Shown piece by piece: positions 8,988-20,454 of a stretch of DNA of 64,000 bases. Position 1 is the stretch's first letter. Each line of letters opens with the position of its first letter. The position numbers were made by a program, and so were the translations under genes. The notes beneath the pieces are model-generated. The model searched no databases, was not told where the DNA came from, and worked only from the letters and a program-made list of their open reading frames with translations. The DNA is from Terriglobia bacterium. Its GTDB lineage: Bacteria; Acidobacteriota; Terriglobia; UBA7540. The stretch is taken from positions 1 to 64,000 of the forward strand of contig JASHPE010000407.1 in NCBI GenBank assembly GCA_030038235.1, in the 5' to 3' direction.

Positions 8988-10286
8988 TCAGGAAGTCCGC
9001 TTTGGACTAACGCTCTCTGGAAGGGGTTCCGTGCATACGTCGAGGATCTCGCGCTCCGTGAGCACCCGGTCCGCGTGCTTGGCGCGCGCAAAGATCCGTT
9101 CCACGCGATCGGACGAGGCATCGAGGCCGTGCCTCTCGAGCCAGAACACGACGTTTGACTTCCCGCTCATCGGCCCGATCTCAATCTGCTGCTCGAGGCC
9201 GAACCAGTGCGACGGCACGCCCGAATAGACGCGATTGGCCAGTTCTTGATCATCCCTGCGGTAAGCCTTGATGACGGCCGCGGCGTGGACGCCGGTAGCG
9301 GTACGGAAAGCGTCGGAGCCGAACACGGGATAGTTGGGGGGGATGCCGACTCCCACCGCCGCGGAGACGGCGCGCACGTAGTCCTTCAGCCGCGTGAGGT
9401 CGCGCTCCTCGTAACCGGGGGCGCCCATAAGCTTGAGGTTTACCAGCATTTGATCGATGGGCGTGTTCCCGACGCGCTCACCAATGCCGATCGCCGCTCC
9501 ATGCACCTGGTCGGCGCCGGCTTCGAAGGCCATCAAAGAGTTCGCCACGGCGAGACCGCGATCGCAATGGCCATGCCAATCCACACGAACCTGTTCGCCG
9601 GTCGGTTTGACAACTTCTTCGCAGACGAATCGCACCAGCGCGTGCACGCCGCGCGGCATGATGTGGCCCACCGTGTCGCAGACCACCACGGCGCGCGCGC
9701 CGCACTCGATGGCCGTCGTGTACAGCTTCTTGATCACCTCGGGCCGGGCGCGAGTGGTGTCTTCGGTAACGTACATCACGGGCAGGCCCAGGCTGCGCGC
9801 GAATTGGACAGCCTTCTCGGTGGTGTGCAGCAGAAAATCGAGCGTCCAGTTCTCGGTGTATTGCCGTATGGGACTCGACCCCAGAAACGTGGCCGCCTCG
9901 ATCTCGAGGCCGGTGGCCTGAACGATCTCCGCGATCGGCCGGATGTCGGATTCCAGCGTGCGCGCGGCGCAGTTGGGACGGATGCGCAGCTTCGAGGCGA
10001 CAATTTCCCCGGCCAGCGCCTGCACGTCAGCCTTGGCTCGCGGCCCGGCGCCCGGCAGTCCGAGGTTCAGGCTGTCAATCCCGACCGCCTCCATCATGTG
10101 CAGAAGCTCGATCTTCTTGCTGATCGAAGGATCGATTACGGAGGGAGATTGCAGCCCGTCGCGCAGGGTCTCGTCATTCAGCAGCGGACGCCGCGCCACG
10201 CGGAGTTGGGGTCCGGAGGCTTGGTTCCAGTCGTAGATGAGGTCTTTTCTCGTGTCCACCTGGACCATGCTCCGATCGCGATTCAT
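8988..10286 (-). CDS. 2-isopropylmalate synthase/homocitrate synthase (HMGL-like) family protein
   Basis: 432 aa; LLNDETLRDGLQSPSV, DWHGHCDRGLAVANSLMAFEAGADQVHGAAIGIGERVGNTP. Confidence 0.85.
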   Translation of the reverse strand: MNRDRSMVQVDTRKDLIYDWNQASGPQLRVARRPLLNDETLRDGLQSPSVIDPSISKKIELLHMMEAVGIDSLNLGLPGAGPRAKADVQALAGEIVASKLRIRPNCAARTLESDIRPIAEIVQATGLEIEAATFLGSSPIRQYTENWTLDFLLHTTEKAVQFARSLGLPVMYVTEDTTRARPEVIKKLYTTAIECGARAVVVCDTVGHIMPRGVHALVRFVCEEVVKPTGEQVRVDWHGHCDRGLAVANSLMAFEAGADQVHGAAIGIGERVGNTPIDQMLVNLKLMGAPGYEERDLTRLKDYVRAVSAAVGVGIPPNYPVFGSDAFRTATGVHAAAVIKAYRRDDQELANRVYSGVPSHWFGLEQQIEIGPMSGKSNVVFWLERHGLDASSDRVERIFARAKHADRVLTEREILDVCTEPLPESVSPKRTS

Positions 10287-10288
10287 CC

Positions 10289-10966
10289 TTAAGCCGTCGC
10301 CACCGGCATCCGAGCCAAATACTTGTCATGCAGCCGGCTCAAAGTCAGCAAGGCTACCGAGGCACCAAACAAACAGAATGTCATGTCCCACTGCGTATCC
10401 CAAGGGTCACCCTGGGTCCCAAGAAAAGCGTCGGCAGACGCGCCAAAAGCCACCGCGGTGCGCCATTCGAACAGCTCATAGAGCGCGCTAAAGGCTTCGC
10501 ACACGCAGAGCACCAGGAAAATCAAGGTCTTGCTTCGTTTCAGTGGCGTGGTCCGAAGCAGGAATTCGCGCGTGATGATCGCGGGCACGAAGCCCTGGGC
10601 AAAGTGGCCGAGCCGATCGTAGTGGTTGCGGGTAAGGTGAAATGCGTCGCGAATCCAGTTGAAGACCGGCATCTCCGCATACGTATAGTGGCCGCCGATC
10701 ATCAGAATCGCGGCATGGATTGACACCAGGAAATACACCAGCGTCGTGAACTGAAAGCGCCGGTAAGTAACGACCAGGATGCCGATGCCCAGAATCGCCG
10801 GCAGGACCTCAAGAAACCAGGTGAAGTAGTCGTGAGGCCGGACAGCCGACCACACGAACACCGCCAGCACACAGGCCGACAGGATCGCCAAGCTCGTCTT
10901 CTGTCTGGCAATGACAGGATTGGCTGCCGTGGACGGCAAAGGCGCGGGTTGCGCTGAACTACTCAT
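10289..10966 (-). CDS. DUF2238 (YjdF-like) integral membrane protein
   Basis: 225 aa; multi-TM, YDRLGHFAQGFVPAIITREFLLR, DTQWDM. Confidence 0.8.
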   Translation of the reverse strand: MSSSAQPAPLPSTAANPVIARQKTSLAILSACVLAVFVWSAVRPHDYFTWFLEVLPAILGIGILVVTYRRFQFTTLVYFLVSIHAAILMIGGHYTYAEMPVFNWIRDAFHLTRNHYDRLGHFAQGFVPAIITREFLLRTTPLKRSKTLIFLVLCVCEAFSALYELFEWRTAVAFGASADAFLGTQGDPWDTQWDMTFCLFGASVALLTLSRLHDKYLARMPVATA

Positions 10967-12680
10967 GACGTCTCCTCATCGCGCGAATCCGTCCGGGCGC
11001 CCGAGCCGCGACACCGAGGCCGGCGCGCAATCGTGACCAGAATCCCGGCGCAAACAGGAAATCCACGAAGTTCTCCATCAGCCGACTCGCAAGGGCGCCG
11101 TAGCCGTACCACCAGAGCTTCGGCAGCTTCGGCACCAGGTCCACATCGATGTATTTTACGCGAGCCATTTCCATCAGACCAACCCAGGAGTGGGTCCTGC
11201 CCAGGCCGCTCAGCTTGAAGCCGCCGTGCGGCGCCTCGGCGATTCCGAATGAGCTCAAACAGTCATTCACCATCACGGAGCCGGACTCGAGGCTCCGCGC
11301 CAGCCGCTCGCCGCGGCCGAGATCGCGCGTCCAGATGCTAGCCGAGAGGCCAAAGTGCGAGTCATTGGCCAGACGGACAGCTTCGGCTTCGCTGCTGACG
11401 GTCATGATCGGCAGGACGGGCCCGAACGTCTCTTCACGCATGATCCGCATCCCGTGATGAACGCCGGCGAGGACCGTGGGCTCGTAGAAAAACCCGTCGA
11501 GGCCGGCAGGGTGCGCCCGTCGCCCGCCGGTCAGGGCGGCAGCGCCGGCCGCTACGGCTTCGGCAACGTGATCCTCCACGATTTTGAGCTGGCGCTCACG
11601 AATCAGCGGGCCCACCTCGGTATCGGGGTCTTCGCCGGCCCCAACACGGAGTCGCCGCGTCTTCTCCACGCACAACTCGGTAAAGCGCGCCACCACTTCG
11701 CGCACCACGTAGACACGCTCCGCCGAAAGGCAGGCTTGACCGGCGTTGGTGAACGCGCCCCAGACGACGCCGCTTGAAGCAAGATCGAGATCGGCGTCCG
11801 CGCACACGATCACCGGGTCCTTGCCGCCGAGTTCGAGCACGGTGGGCAGCAGCCGCGCGGCAGCCTCGGCCTGGATCCGCTTGCCGGTGGCGACGCTGCC
11901 GGTAAAGACGAGCTTGTCGATAGCCGAGCTCACGAGCGTGGCGCCCGTGACAGCATCGCCCACGACCACATTGAGCACGCCTGACGGCAGATGCGCCTCC
12001 TCGGCAATCGTGTGAATGGCCAGACCCGCCTGCGGCGTGAACTCCGACGGCTTGAGCACGACGGTGTTTCCTGCGATCAGCGCCGCGCCGATCTGGTTCA
12101 TGGGAATACTGAAGGGATAGTTCGAAGGCGAGATGATCCCGATCACGCCGTAGGGCTCATATTCCAGCCGTCCGCGCTTGAATCGTACGGCGAGGTTCTG
12201 ATGCGGCACTGACTCGGACTCGAGGAATGACGGTCCGTGACCGGCGAGGTAATCAAGACCGTCGAGCGCAACCAGCACCTCCGCCAGCAAGGCCTCCAAC
12301 CGCGGCTTACCCGCCTCGCGTGTGATCAGCGCGGCCACGTCATGCCGGCGCTTGAAGAGCGCCTCCTTCAAACGCAGCAGATGCCGCGCTCTGCCGCCCG
12401 GGCCGAGATTGCGCCAGCCCGGCGCCGCCTTGCGCGCTTCCGCCACTGCAGCCTGCACTTCCGTGGCATCGGCGGCATCGAACTCGGCCAGCAACTGGCC
12501 CGTGGCAGGATTCAGGGATTGCACCTTGCGCCCCTGTCGCGGCGCCGCGCCGTGACCGCCACGCGGCGACTCGTTCGTGCTCGCGGAGCCGCTATTTTCG
12601 CGACTTTCTCGGCCCAAATCTGCCGAACTGTCTAACGTGGCTTGATCAGGATTCATGACGTCTTCCTCGTCCTCGGACAA
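10959..12680 (-). CDS. NAD(P)-dependent aldehyde dehydrogenase
   Basis: 573 aa; VLELGGKDPVIV, NAGQACLSAERVYV, EETFGPVLPI. Confidence 0.92.
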   Translation of the reverse strand: MSEDEEDVMNPDQATLDSSADLGRESRENSGSASTNESPRGGHGAAPRQGRKVQSLNPATGQLLAEFDAADATEVQAAVAEARKAAPGWRNLGPGGRARHLLRLKEALFKRRHDVAALITREAGKPRLEALLAEVLVALDGLDYLAGHGPSFLESESVPHQNLAVRFKRGRLEYEPYGVIGIISPSNYPFSIPMNQIGAALIAGNTVVLKPSEFTPQAGLAIHTIAEEAHLPSGVLNVVVGDAVTGATLVSSAIDKLVFTGSVATGKRIQAEAAARLLPTVLELGGKDPVIVCADADLDLASSGVVWGAFTNAGQACLSAERVYVVREVVARFTELCVEKTRRLRVGAGEDPDTEVGPLIRERQLKIVEDHVAEAVAAGAAALTGGRRAHPAGLDGFFYEPTVLAGVHHGMRIMREETFGPVLPIMTVSSEAEAVRLANDSHFGLSASIWTRDLGRGERLARSLESGSVMVNDCLSSFGIAEAPHGGFKLSGLGRTHSWVGLMEMARVKYIDVDLVPKLPKLWWYGYGALASRLMENFVDFLFAPGFWSRLRAGLGVAARAPGRIRAMRRRHE

Positions 12681-13221
12681 CCAACCGGCGCCAGGAGCCG
12701 TGCCTCGCAGGGCTCACGTGCCTCTTTTTTGACCGGCCCCCAAGCGGCCGCTAAGCGTCCACGGTCATTAGAACTCAACTTCGGTCGCCTGGGCTAGTGA
12801 ATACCTCACCGGCGTGACAGGTTCGTGATCTGTGACTGCCGGTGGCACCGGCCGTCGCTGGCGCCGGCCGCCCCCAAGCGGATCGATGCAGGGCCGCGGA
12901 ACGAAAATACATTACTAGACTAATCGACATACTTCTGTTATGCTGACGACAGCGTTCTGCAAGCTGCAGTTGGCGCAGAGCGCCTCATATCGCCCGGCTG
13001 GCGATCCCCCCTTTCGCCGGCCGGGGACGACTCTTTCCGTGTCCCGTGGAGGCCCCGCCCCCCTCGGGGTATCCGCGGGACCCGGGAAGTCCAGAAACGT
13101 TCTGAGGACCGCCGCGACCGACAAACAGATCTTTCCGAAGTGCTAGAGTAGTATTTTGACGGCTCCCACGGGTCACTACGGACGCCGTCCGAATCGCCAG
13201 TTGAGCACCTCCGAGGAAACT

Positions 13222-13971
13222 ATGTACAGAGTTGTGTTGCTGCGCCACGGTGAAAGCCTTTGGAACAAGGAAAACCTGTTTACCGGCTGGACGGATGTCG
13301 ATCTGTCGGAGCAAGGCCGTCAGGAAGCTCAGGACGCCGGCCGAGTTCTGAAGCAGCAGGGGTACAGCTTCAACGTCGCATACACTTCCGTGCTGAAGCG
13401 CGCCATCCGCACGCTTTGGATGGCGCTCGATGAAATGGACCTGATGTGGATTCCCGTTATACGCGACTGGCGCTTGAATGAGCGGCACTATGGCGCTTTG
13501 CAGGGCTTGAATAAAGCGGAGACGGCGGCCACGTATGGCGAGGAGCAAGTAAAGGTCTGGCGGCGCAGTTACGACATCCGGCCGCCGTCTCTGGAAGAGT
13601 CGGACCCGCGTTATCCCGGTCACGACCCGCGGTACAAGGACCTGACCAAGAGCCAGCTTCCGCTGACCGAGTGCCTCAAGGATACCGTGGCGCGCTTCTT
13701 GCCTTGCTGGAACGACGTGATCGCGCCCGAGGTGCGCTCGGGCAGCCGGGTCCTGATAACGGCGCACGGCAACAGCCTGCGCGCTCTCATCAAGTACCTC
13801 GACAACATCCCCGACGCCGAGATTCCCGAGCTGAATGTCCCGACCGGCATGCCGCTGGTCTATGAACTGGATAACGATCTCAAGCCTCTCAACCGCTATT
13901 ACCTCGGTGATCCCGAGAAGGTAAAGTCGGCGATGGAGGCGGTTGCCAAACAGGGCAAGGCCGGAGTTTAG
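13222..13971 (+). CDS. gpmA: 2,3-bisphosphoglycerate-dependent phosphoglycerate mutase
   Basis: [32 protein letters not shown]; start trimmed from ORF start 13156. Confidence 0.95.
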   Translation: MYRVVLLRHGESLWNKENLFTGWTDVDLSEQGRQEAQDAGRVLKQQGYSFNVAYTSVLKRAIRTLWMALDEMDLMWIPVIRDWRLNERHYGALQGLNKAETAATYGEEQVKVWRRSYDIRPPSLEESDPRYPGHDPRYKDLTKSQLPLTECLKDTVARFLPCWNDVIAPEVRSGSRVLITAHGNSLRALIKYLDNIPDAEIPELNVPTGMPLVYELDNDLKPLNRYYLGDPEKVKSAMEAVAKQGKAGV

Positions 13972-13977
13972 GGATCA

Positions 13978-15277
<1,300 letters not shown>

Positions 15278-15330
15278 TTACCGTCCTGTGAGGAATAGTT
15301 GAGAACTCGCAATTCTATCACCTAATGAAA

Positions 15331-15507
15331 GGGGTCAGGGGTCGGAGCCAGGGGTTAGGGGTTAGCTTAGGGGTTAGAGGTCAGGGATCGGCGAATTGGG
15401 TTCCTGTAAACATCGGTTCCTCGTGGATCTTGACTTGGTCGGCCCATCTCCGTCAGGACTAGACCCTAAACCCCAATCCCCAACCCCCAATTCCCATCCC
15501 CTACTCC
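15331..15507. repeat. Inverted repeat of GGGGTTAG/GGGGTCAG words
   Basis: Left 15331-15399 ggggtcaggggtcggagccaggggttaggggttag..; right 15461-15507 agaccctaaaccccaatccccaacccccaattcccatcccc. Confidence 0.75.
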
Positions 15508-16730
15508 GGTTCCTCGAAGATCCTCTGTTCAGGCACGACGATCACAATTCCGCTATCGCTGACGTGATAGTTCTTGCGGTCCTCCTCGAGGTCGAATCCG
15601 ATCACGGTACCCTCGGGCAGATGGATGTTGCGATCGATGATGGCCCGGCGGACGCGCGAGTAGCGTCCGATGTCGACGTGGGGAAAGATGATGCAGCCGT
15701 CCACATCGGTATAGCTGTTCACACGCACGTCGAAGGAGAGCACTGAGTTGGCCACCCGTCCTCCGGAGACAATGCAACCGGAGGAGACAATCGAGTCCAC
15801 CGCGGTTCCCACCCGCTTCCCTTCCTGGGCGAACACAAACTTGGCGGGCGGATACTGGCGCTGGTAGGTGCGCAGCGGCCAATCCTTATCGTACAAGTTG
15901 AAGACCGGGCTGACCGAGACCAGATCCATGTTGGCCTCGTAGTAGGCCTCGATGGTCCCCACGTCGCGCCAGTACTGAGCCTGCTTCTTGTTCTCGTCCA
16001 CAAAGGGATAGGCATAGACCTTTCCGTGCTCGATCAGCTTAGGCACCACGTCGCGCCCGAAGTCGTGCGAGGAATTGGGATCGTCGGCGTCGGCCAGCAT
16101 GGCCTCGATGAGCAGGTCGCGGTTGAAGCAGTAGATGCCCATCGAGACGTGGCTCTTGTCAGGCCTGCCTGGCGCGGGTTTCGGATCGGCGGGCTTCTCC
16201 TGCCAGCCCACGATCCGCAAGCTCGTGTCCAGCTCGAGCACGCCGAACGACGACGCCGCAGAGCGGTCGAATTCGAGGGTGCCGATGGTGACGTCCGCGC
16301 CGGCGTCCGCGTGGCGTTCCAGCATGCGCATGTAATTCATCTTGTAAACGTGGTCGCCGGAAAGGATCAAAACATACTTGCAAGGCTCACTACCGACCGA
16401 ATAGAGGTTCTGATAGATGGCATCGGCCGTTCCGGTATACCAGGTGTCGCCCACCCGCTTCATGGGCGGAAGCACCGAGACGAACTCTCCCATCTCATGA
16501 GCGAGCATGTACCATCCCTCACGCAGATGCCGATTCAGGGACAGGGCCTTGTACTGCGTGATCACAAAAATGCGCCGCAGCCCCGAGTTGACGCAGTTCG
16601 ACAGGGTGATGTCGATGATCCGGTAGATGCCGCCAAAATGGACCGCGGGCTTGGCCCGGTCGCGAGTGAGTGGGTAGAGGCGCTCGCCGGCGCCTCCCGC
16701 CAGCAGGCAGACCAACGTGTCGCGAACCAT
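15501..16730 (-). CDS. glgC: Glucose-1-phosphate adenylyltransferase
   Basis: 409 aa; LAGGAGERLYPLTRDRAKPAVHFGGIYRIIDITLSNCVNSG. Confidence 0.95.
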   Translation of the reverse strand: MVRDTLVCLLAGGAGERLYPLTRDRAKPAVHFGGIYRIIDITLSNCVNSGLRRIFVITQYKALSLNRHLREGWYMLAHEMGEFVSVLPPMKRVGDTWYTGTADAIYQNLYSVGSEPCKYVLILSGDHVYKMNYMRMLERHADAGADVTIGTLEFDRSAASSFGVLELDTSLRIVGWQEKPADPKPAPGRPDKSHVSMGIYCFNRDLLIEAMLADADDPNSSHDFGRDVVPKLIEHGKVYAYPFVDENKKQAQYWRDVGTIEAYYEANMDLVSVSPVFNLYDKDWPLRTYQRQYPPAKFVFAQEGKRVGTAVDSIVSSGCIVSGGRVANSVLSFDVRVNSYTDVDGCIIFPHVDIGRYSRVRRAIIDRNIHLPEGTVIGFDLEEDRKNYHVSDSGIVIVVPEQRIFEEPE

Positions 16731-16948
16731 GTCTCACCTCCTCCTCCGGCGGAATGCCTGAGAAGTTCGACCTTCAAGTCACCATCTTCCGTGTTTCCCC
16801 GAGTTTGATCAACTGCTAGTACTCACCCCGGTAGCGTATGGAGTTCGTCTGCCGGTTCCGGGCCCATCAACAGAGCGAAACGCCACTCCGTGGTCTTCTC
16901 GCGTACAGGTTCGCAATTCCGGGCGTCGGTAGGACCGGGCTGTGAAGG

Positions 16949-17165
16949 CCCGCCAATGCAGTTCGCGAACGCCACCGGCGGTCAGACGCATGTTCACGGC
17001 TGCTATGTCCTTGGACAGCGGGAAGCCTCGCACCGCGACCTGCCGCGACCATCCGCCTTCCTGGATGCGACGGTGCGTGGTGGAGAAGCTACTCCAGAAT
17101 GTCGCTACCTCACTGTGATCCGTGCGCGGGGGAAGAAAAGTGTCTGGATTCGCCGTGCGGCCCAA
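16949..17165 (-). pseudogene. N-terminal relic of a bicupin oxalate decarboxylase
   Basis: NPDTFLPPRTDHSEVATFWSSFSTTHRRIQEGGWSRQVAVRGFPLSKDIAAVNMRLTAGGVRELHW matches the OxdC N-terminal pattern, then loses it. Confidence 0.75.
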
Positions 17166-17223
17166 GTCGTTGTTTAATTCTCAGGCGACATGGGCGTTGT
17201 AAGTTGGCCTACCGCGCAAATGG

Positions 17224-17297
17224 CGCGCCCGGAGGGGCTCGAACCCCCGACCTACAGATTCGAAGTCTGCCGCTCTATCCAACTGAGCTACGGGCGC
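17224..17297 (-). tRNA. tRNA-Arg (anticodon TCG)
   Basis: GCGCCCG TA GCTC AGTTGGATA GAGC G GCAGA CTTCGAA TCTGT AGGTC GGGGG TTCGAGC CCCTC CGGGCGC cloverleaf. Confidence 0.93.
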
Positions 17298-17360
17298 CTC
17301 AGTTCCAAAATACTATGAAGCGCCCGTGCTCGCCAGCACAAAGCGCGGCTGGCAGTGGCA

Positions 17361-18176
17361 TCATTTGCGCGACCTCCCCGACGCCGTCATTCCAGCGGGA
17401 ATGACGGCGCTTCGATGTCGAAAAATCGCCCACAGCAGGAGCGTGCCCGAAACCACTGACAGGATGCTGGCTACCTGGGCGTTCGTCAACCCGAAGAACG
17501 AGCGCGGGTTGATTCGGATGAGTTCCACCAGGAAGCGGGCGACGCCGGTTAGGATCAGGTACCAGGCGAACACTTCTCCGGCCGGACGCACGGCACCGAT
17601 CGCACCGTCACTGCTGACCGCGCGGCTGCCGATCCGCCACAGCACCCAGGCAATCACCAGCGCCCCGAGCAATTCGTAAATCGGCGTGGGATGAACGCGC
17701 GCTGTGGTGGGGACAACGCCATGGGGAAAGCTCATGCCCCAAGGCAGGGAAGTGGGCTTGCCATAGTCACCGTCGCCGGAAAGCAGGCACCCGATGCGGC
17801 CGATGCCGTATCCGGCCGCGGCCGCGGGAGACGCCGCATCGAGCGAGACCAGGATCTTGATCCGGTAATGGCGCGCGAGCAGCAGGAAAGCGATGAATCC
17901 GCCGATCAAGGCTCCGAACCAGGCGTAGCCGATAGAGCTCAGCAACAGCGGTTCGGGATTGGCGAAGAACTCCCTGGGACTTTCAAGCAGGTGATAGAGC
18001 TTGGCGCCGATGATTCCCACTAGCGCCGTGATCGCAATGATCTTCTCGGCGCTCGCGTTGAGCCTCCGACGCCGCAAATCGGCGTGCAGCAGCAGGAAGG
18101 CGACGGCCAGTGCCACGGCCACCATGGTTCCGTAGGTGCCGAGTGTCACGGAGCCGAGATGAATGAAGGGATGCAT
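17361..18176 (-). CDS. lgt: Prolipoprotein diacylglyceryl transferase
   Basis: 271 aa multi-TM; YGIGRIGCLLSGDGDYGKPTSLPWGMSFP, ELIRINPRSFFGLTNAQ. Confidence 0.88.
   Translation of the reverse strand: MHPFIHLGSVTLGTYGTMVAVALAVAFLLLHADLRRRRLNASAEKIIAITALVGIIGAKLYHLLESPREFFANPEPLLLSSIGYAWFGALIGGFIAFLLLARHYRIKILVSLDAASPAAAAGYGIGRIGCLLSGDGDYGKPTSLPWGMSFPHGVVPTTARVHPTPIYELLGALVIAWVLWRIGSRAVSSDGAIGAVRPAGEVFAWYLILTGVARFLVELIRINPRSFFGLTNAQVASILSVVSGTLLLWAIFRHRSAVIPAGMTASGRSRK
17383..17408. repeat. Perfect hairpin GCCGTCATTCC-AGCG-GGAATGACGGC inside the lgt 3' end
   Basis: 11-bp perfect arms. Confidence 0.85.
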
Positions 18177-18186
18177 GAGGAAGACA

Positions 18187-18255
18187 GTCGAACGTCAAAA
18201 GTTGAAACTTGCAAGTTCCGGACCTTCGTTCAACCTTTCACTTTTGACTTTCGAC
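18187..18255. repeat. Inverted repeat gtcgaacgtcaaaagttgaaacttg / cgttcaacctttcacttttgactttcgac
   Basis: Arms 18187-18211 and 18227-18255 in the divergent lgt/OPT intergenic region. Confidence 0.7.
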
Positions 18256-18408
18256 AAATTCGATGCCAAGAACGGAATGGGCGTCGTCCCTCACGGACGG
18301 CCCGAACAACTGCGAACAACTGCGACGTGCCCGCCGCGGCTGCGCAGGGTATAATGCCGGATTCTCGATTCCCGGTTTGCCCCGGCGAGCGCCGGTCGGA
18401 GGTCCATC

Positions 18409-20454
18409 TTGCCCGAATTCAAGCCTTACGTACCCGCCGACTCCAAGGAGCCCGAGTTTACGCTGAAGGCAGTGCTAACGGGCATCATTCTGGCGGCGGT
18501 CTTCGGCTCGGCCAATGCGTATCTGGGCATGAAGGCCGGCCAGACGGTCGCTGCCACGATCCCCGCCGCCGTGATCGCCATCGCGCTCTTCCGGCTGCCG
18601 TTCTTTCGCGGCGGCGTGCTGGAGCAGAACCTGACGCGGACCGCGGCGTCGGTCGGCGAGGCGCTGGTTGCCGGCGCCATCTTCACCATCCCGGCATTCA
18701 TGATGGTGAACGTCGGCGGCCAGCGCCTCTGGACCGATCTGCGAACGCACTTCTGGGTGGGCACGCTGATTCTACTCGCCGGCGGATTGCTGGGCGTCTT
18801 CTTCATCATCATCCTGCGCCGCCCATTGTGCGTTGAATCACACGATCTGCCCTTTCCGGAGAGCACCGCCGCCGCCGAAATCGTCAAAGCGGGACAACAG
18901 GGCGCCGCCGACGCTCCCAAGTACATCTTTGGCGCGCTCGGGCTCGGCGCATTCCTGCAAATTCTGAAGGACGACAAAGGCTTCCAGGTCTTCAAGGATT
19001 CGGTCTCGTTCTTCGTGCGCTTCCCCAAGTCCGTCATCAGCTACTTCGGGTATGAGAAGGAACTGCTCGGGCAGGTGACCTACACGGGCGGCATCGCTTA
19101 TACCACGCCGTCGGCGTCGCCGGCGCTGATCGGGATCGGCTACATCATCGGACCGCGCCTGGCCGCCATCAACTTCTCCGGCGGCGTCTTCGCCTGGCTG
19201 CTGCTGATTCCGCTGGTGGTCTTCATCGATCCCGACCTGCCGGCGCGACTCGGCGCCAGCGCCGCGCCGGGAGCGCCGCCCGTACCCTGGGACCTCGTGG
19301 CCTACACCGTCTGGTACAACGTAGTGCGCCCGATCGCCGTCGGGTCGATGCTGGTGGGCACCGTCTACACGCTCTGGAGCATGCGCGATTCCATCATCCG
19401 CTCGGTGCGCGGCGCCTTCGAGACCGCCGAGACTCATGGCACGGAGATCATCAAAAAGACGCGGCTCGACATCGACATCTCTATCAAGTGGATCATCGCG
19501 GCCATCGTCGGGCTGATCGTTCCCATCACGATCATCTATCAGCATTTCGCCGGAAGCTTGGGCGCCGCGATTGTGGCCGCCATCGTGATGACCATCACCG
19601 GATTCTTCCTCTGCGCGGTCGGAGGCTATCTCGTTGGCCTCGTCGGATCATCCAACCAGCCAGTCTCCGGACTCACGCTCTGCGCCCTGGTGGTTGCGGC
19701 CATGGTGATGATCGGCATCGGCGCCAAGGGACTGGGCGGCGTGGCGGCGGTGCTGGGCGTCGCCTCGGTGGTCTGCTGTGCTTGCTGCGTGTCCGGCAGC
19801 CTGATTCAGGACCTGAAAGCGGGGTATCTGCTGGGGGGCACACCCTGGAAGATGGAAGTGGTGGAGATCTTCAGCGTGACCGCGGTTTCCTTCTTCCTGC
19901 TGCTGCCGATCATCGCGCTGCACGAGGCTAATCTCTCAACCGGCGGCATCGGCGGACGCGCTTTACCCGCTCCGCAAGCGGGATTGATGGCGGAACTCGC
20001 GCAAGGCATCGTCGGCGGCCAGATGCCTTGGGGCCTGCTGCTGATGGGCTGTCTGCTCGGCATCGGGTTCATCATGATCGAGGCCCCGTCGCCCATGCTG
20101 ATCGCGGTCGGCATGTATCTGCCGCTCGAGACCACGTCGGCAATCTTTGTAGGCGGCGCCATCAAGTGGCTGGCTGACGTCTCGGCGCGCCGCCGCAAGC
20201 TGGATCCGGAGCAGCAGGCCAAGTTCGAGGAGCGCGGCACGCTGCTGGCGTCAGGATTCATCGCAGGCGAAGCCATCACCGGCATCCTGCTGGCCGTGCT
20301 CTTCATCGAAGGGGTGCCGTCGCTGACGCACGTGGTCACGGGCCGCGATGTGTTCGGCTTCGTCCACAACTGGGGCGGATGGCTGTCGCTCGGCGCGTTC
20401 GGGATTCTGGCTTATTGCCTGGTGCGATTGCCGCTGAGAAAGCTGAAGGGATAA
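18409..20454 (+). CDS. OPT family oligopeptide transporter
   Basis: 681 aa; ~14 TM; GSANAYLGMKAGQTVAATIPAAV, GSSNQPVSGLT, TTG start. Confidence 0.9.
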   Translation: MPEFKPYVPADSKEPEFTLKAVLTGIILAAVFGSANAYLGMKAGQTVAATIPAAVIAIALFRLPFFRGGVLEQNLTRTAASVGEALVAGAIFTIPAFMMVNVGGQRLWTDLRTHFWVGTLILLAGGLLGVFFIIILRRPLCVESHDLPFPESTAAAEIVKAGQQGAADAPKYIFGALGLGAFLQILKDDKGFQVFKDSVSFFVRFPKSVISYFGYEKELLGQVTYTGGIAYTTPSASPALIGIGYIIGPRLAAINFSGGVFAWLLLIPLVVFIDPDLPARLGASAAPGAPPVPWDLVAYTVWYNVVRPIAVGSMLVGTVYTLWSMRDSIIRSVRGAFETAETHGTEIIKKTRLDIDISIKWIIAAIVGLIVPITIIYQHFAGSLGAAIVAAIVMTITGFFLCAVGGYLVGLVGSSNQPVSGLTLCALVVAAMVMIGIGAKGLGGVAAVLGVASVVCCACCVSGSLIQDLKAGYLLGGTPWKMEVVEIFSVTAVSFFLLLPIIALHEANLSTGGIGGRALPAPQAGLMAELAQGIVGGQMPWGLLLMGCLLGIGFIMIEAPSPMLIAVGMYLPLETTSAIFVGGAIKWLADVSARRRKLDPEQQAKFEERGTLLASGFIAGEAITGILLAVLFIEGVPSLTHVVTGRDVFGFVHNWGGWLSLGAFGILAYCLVRLPLRKLKG

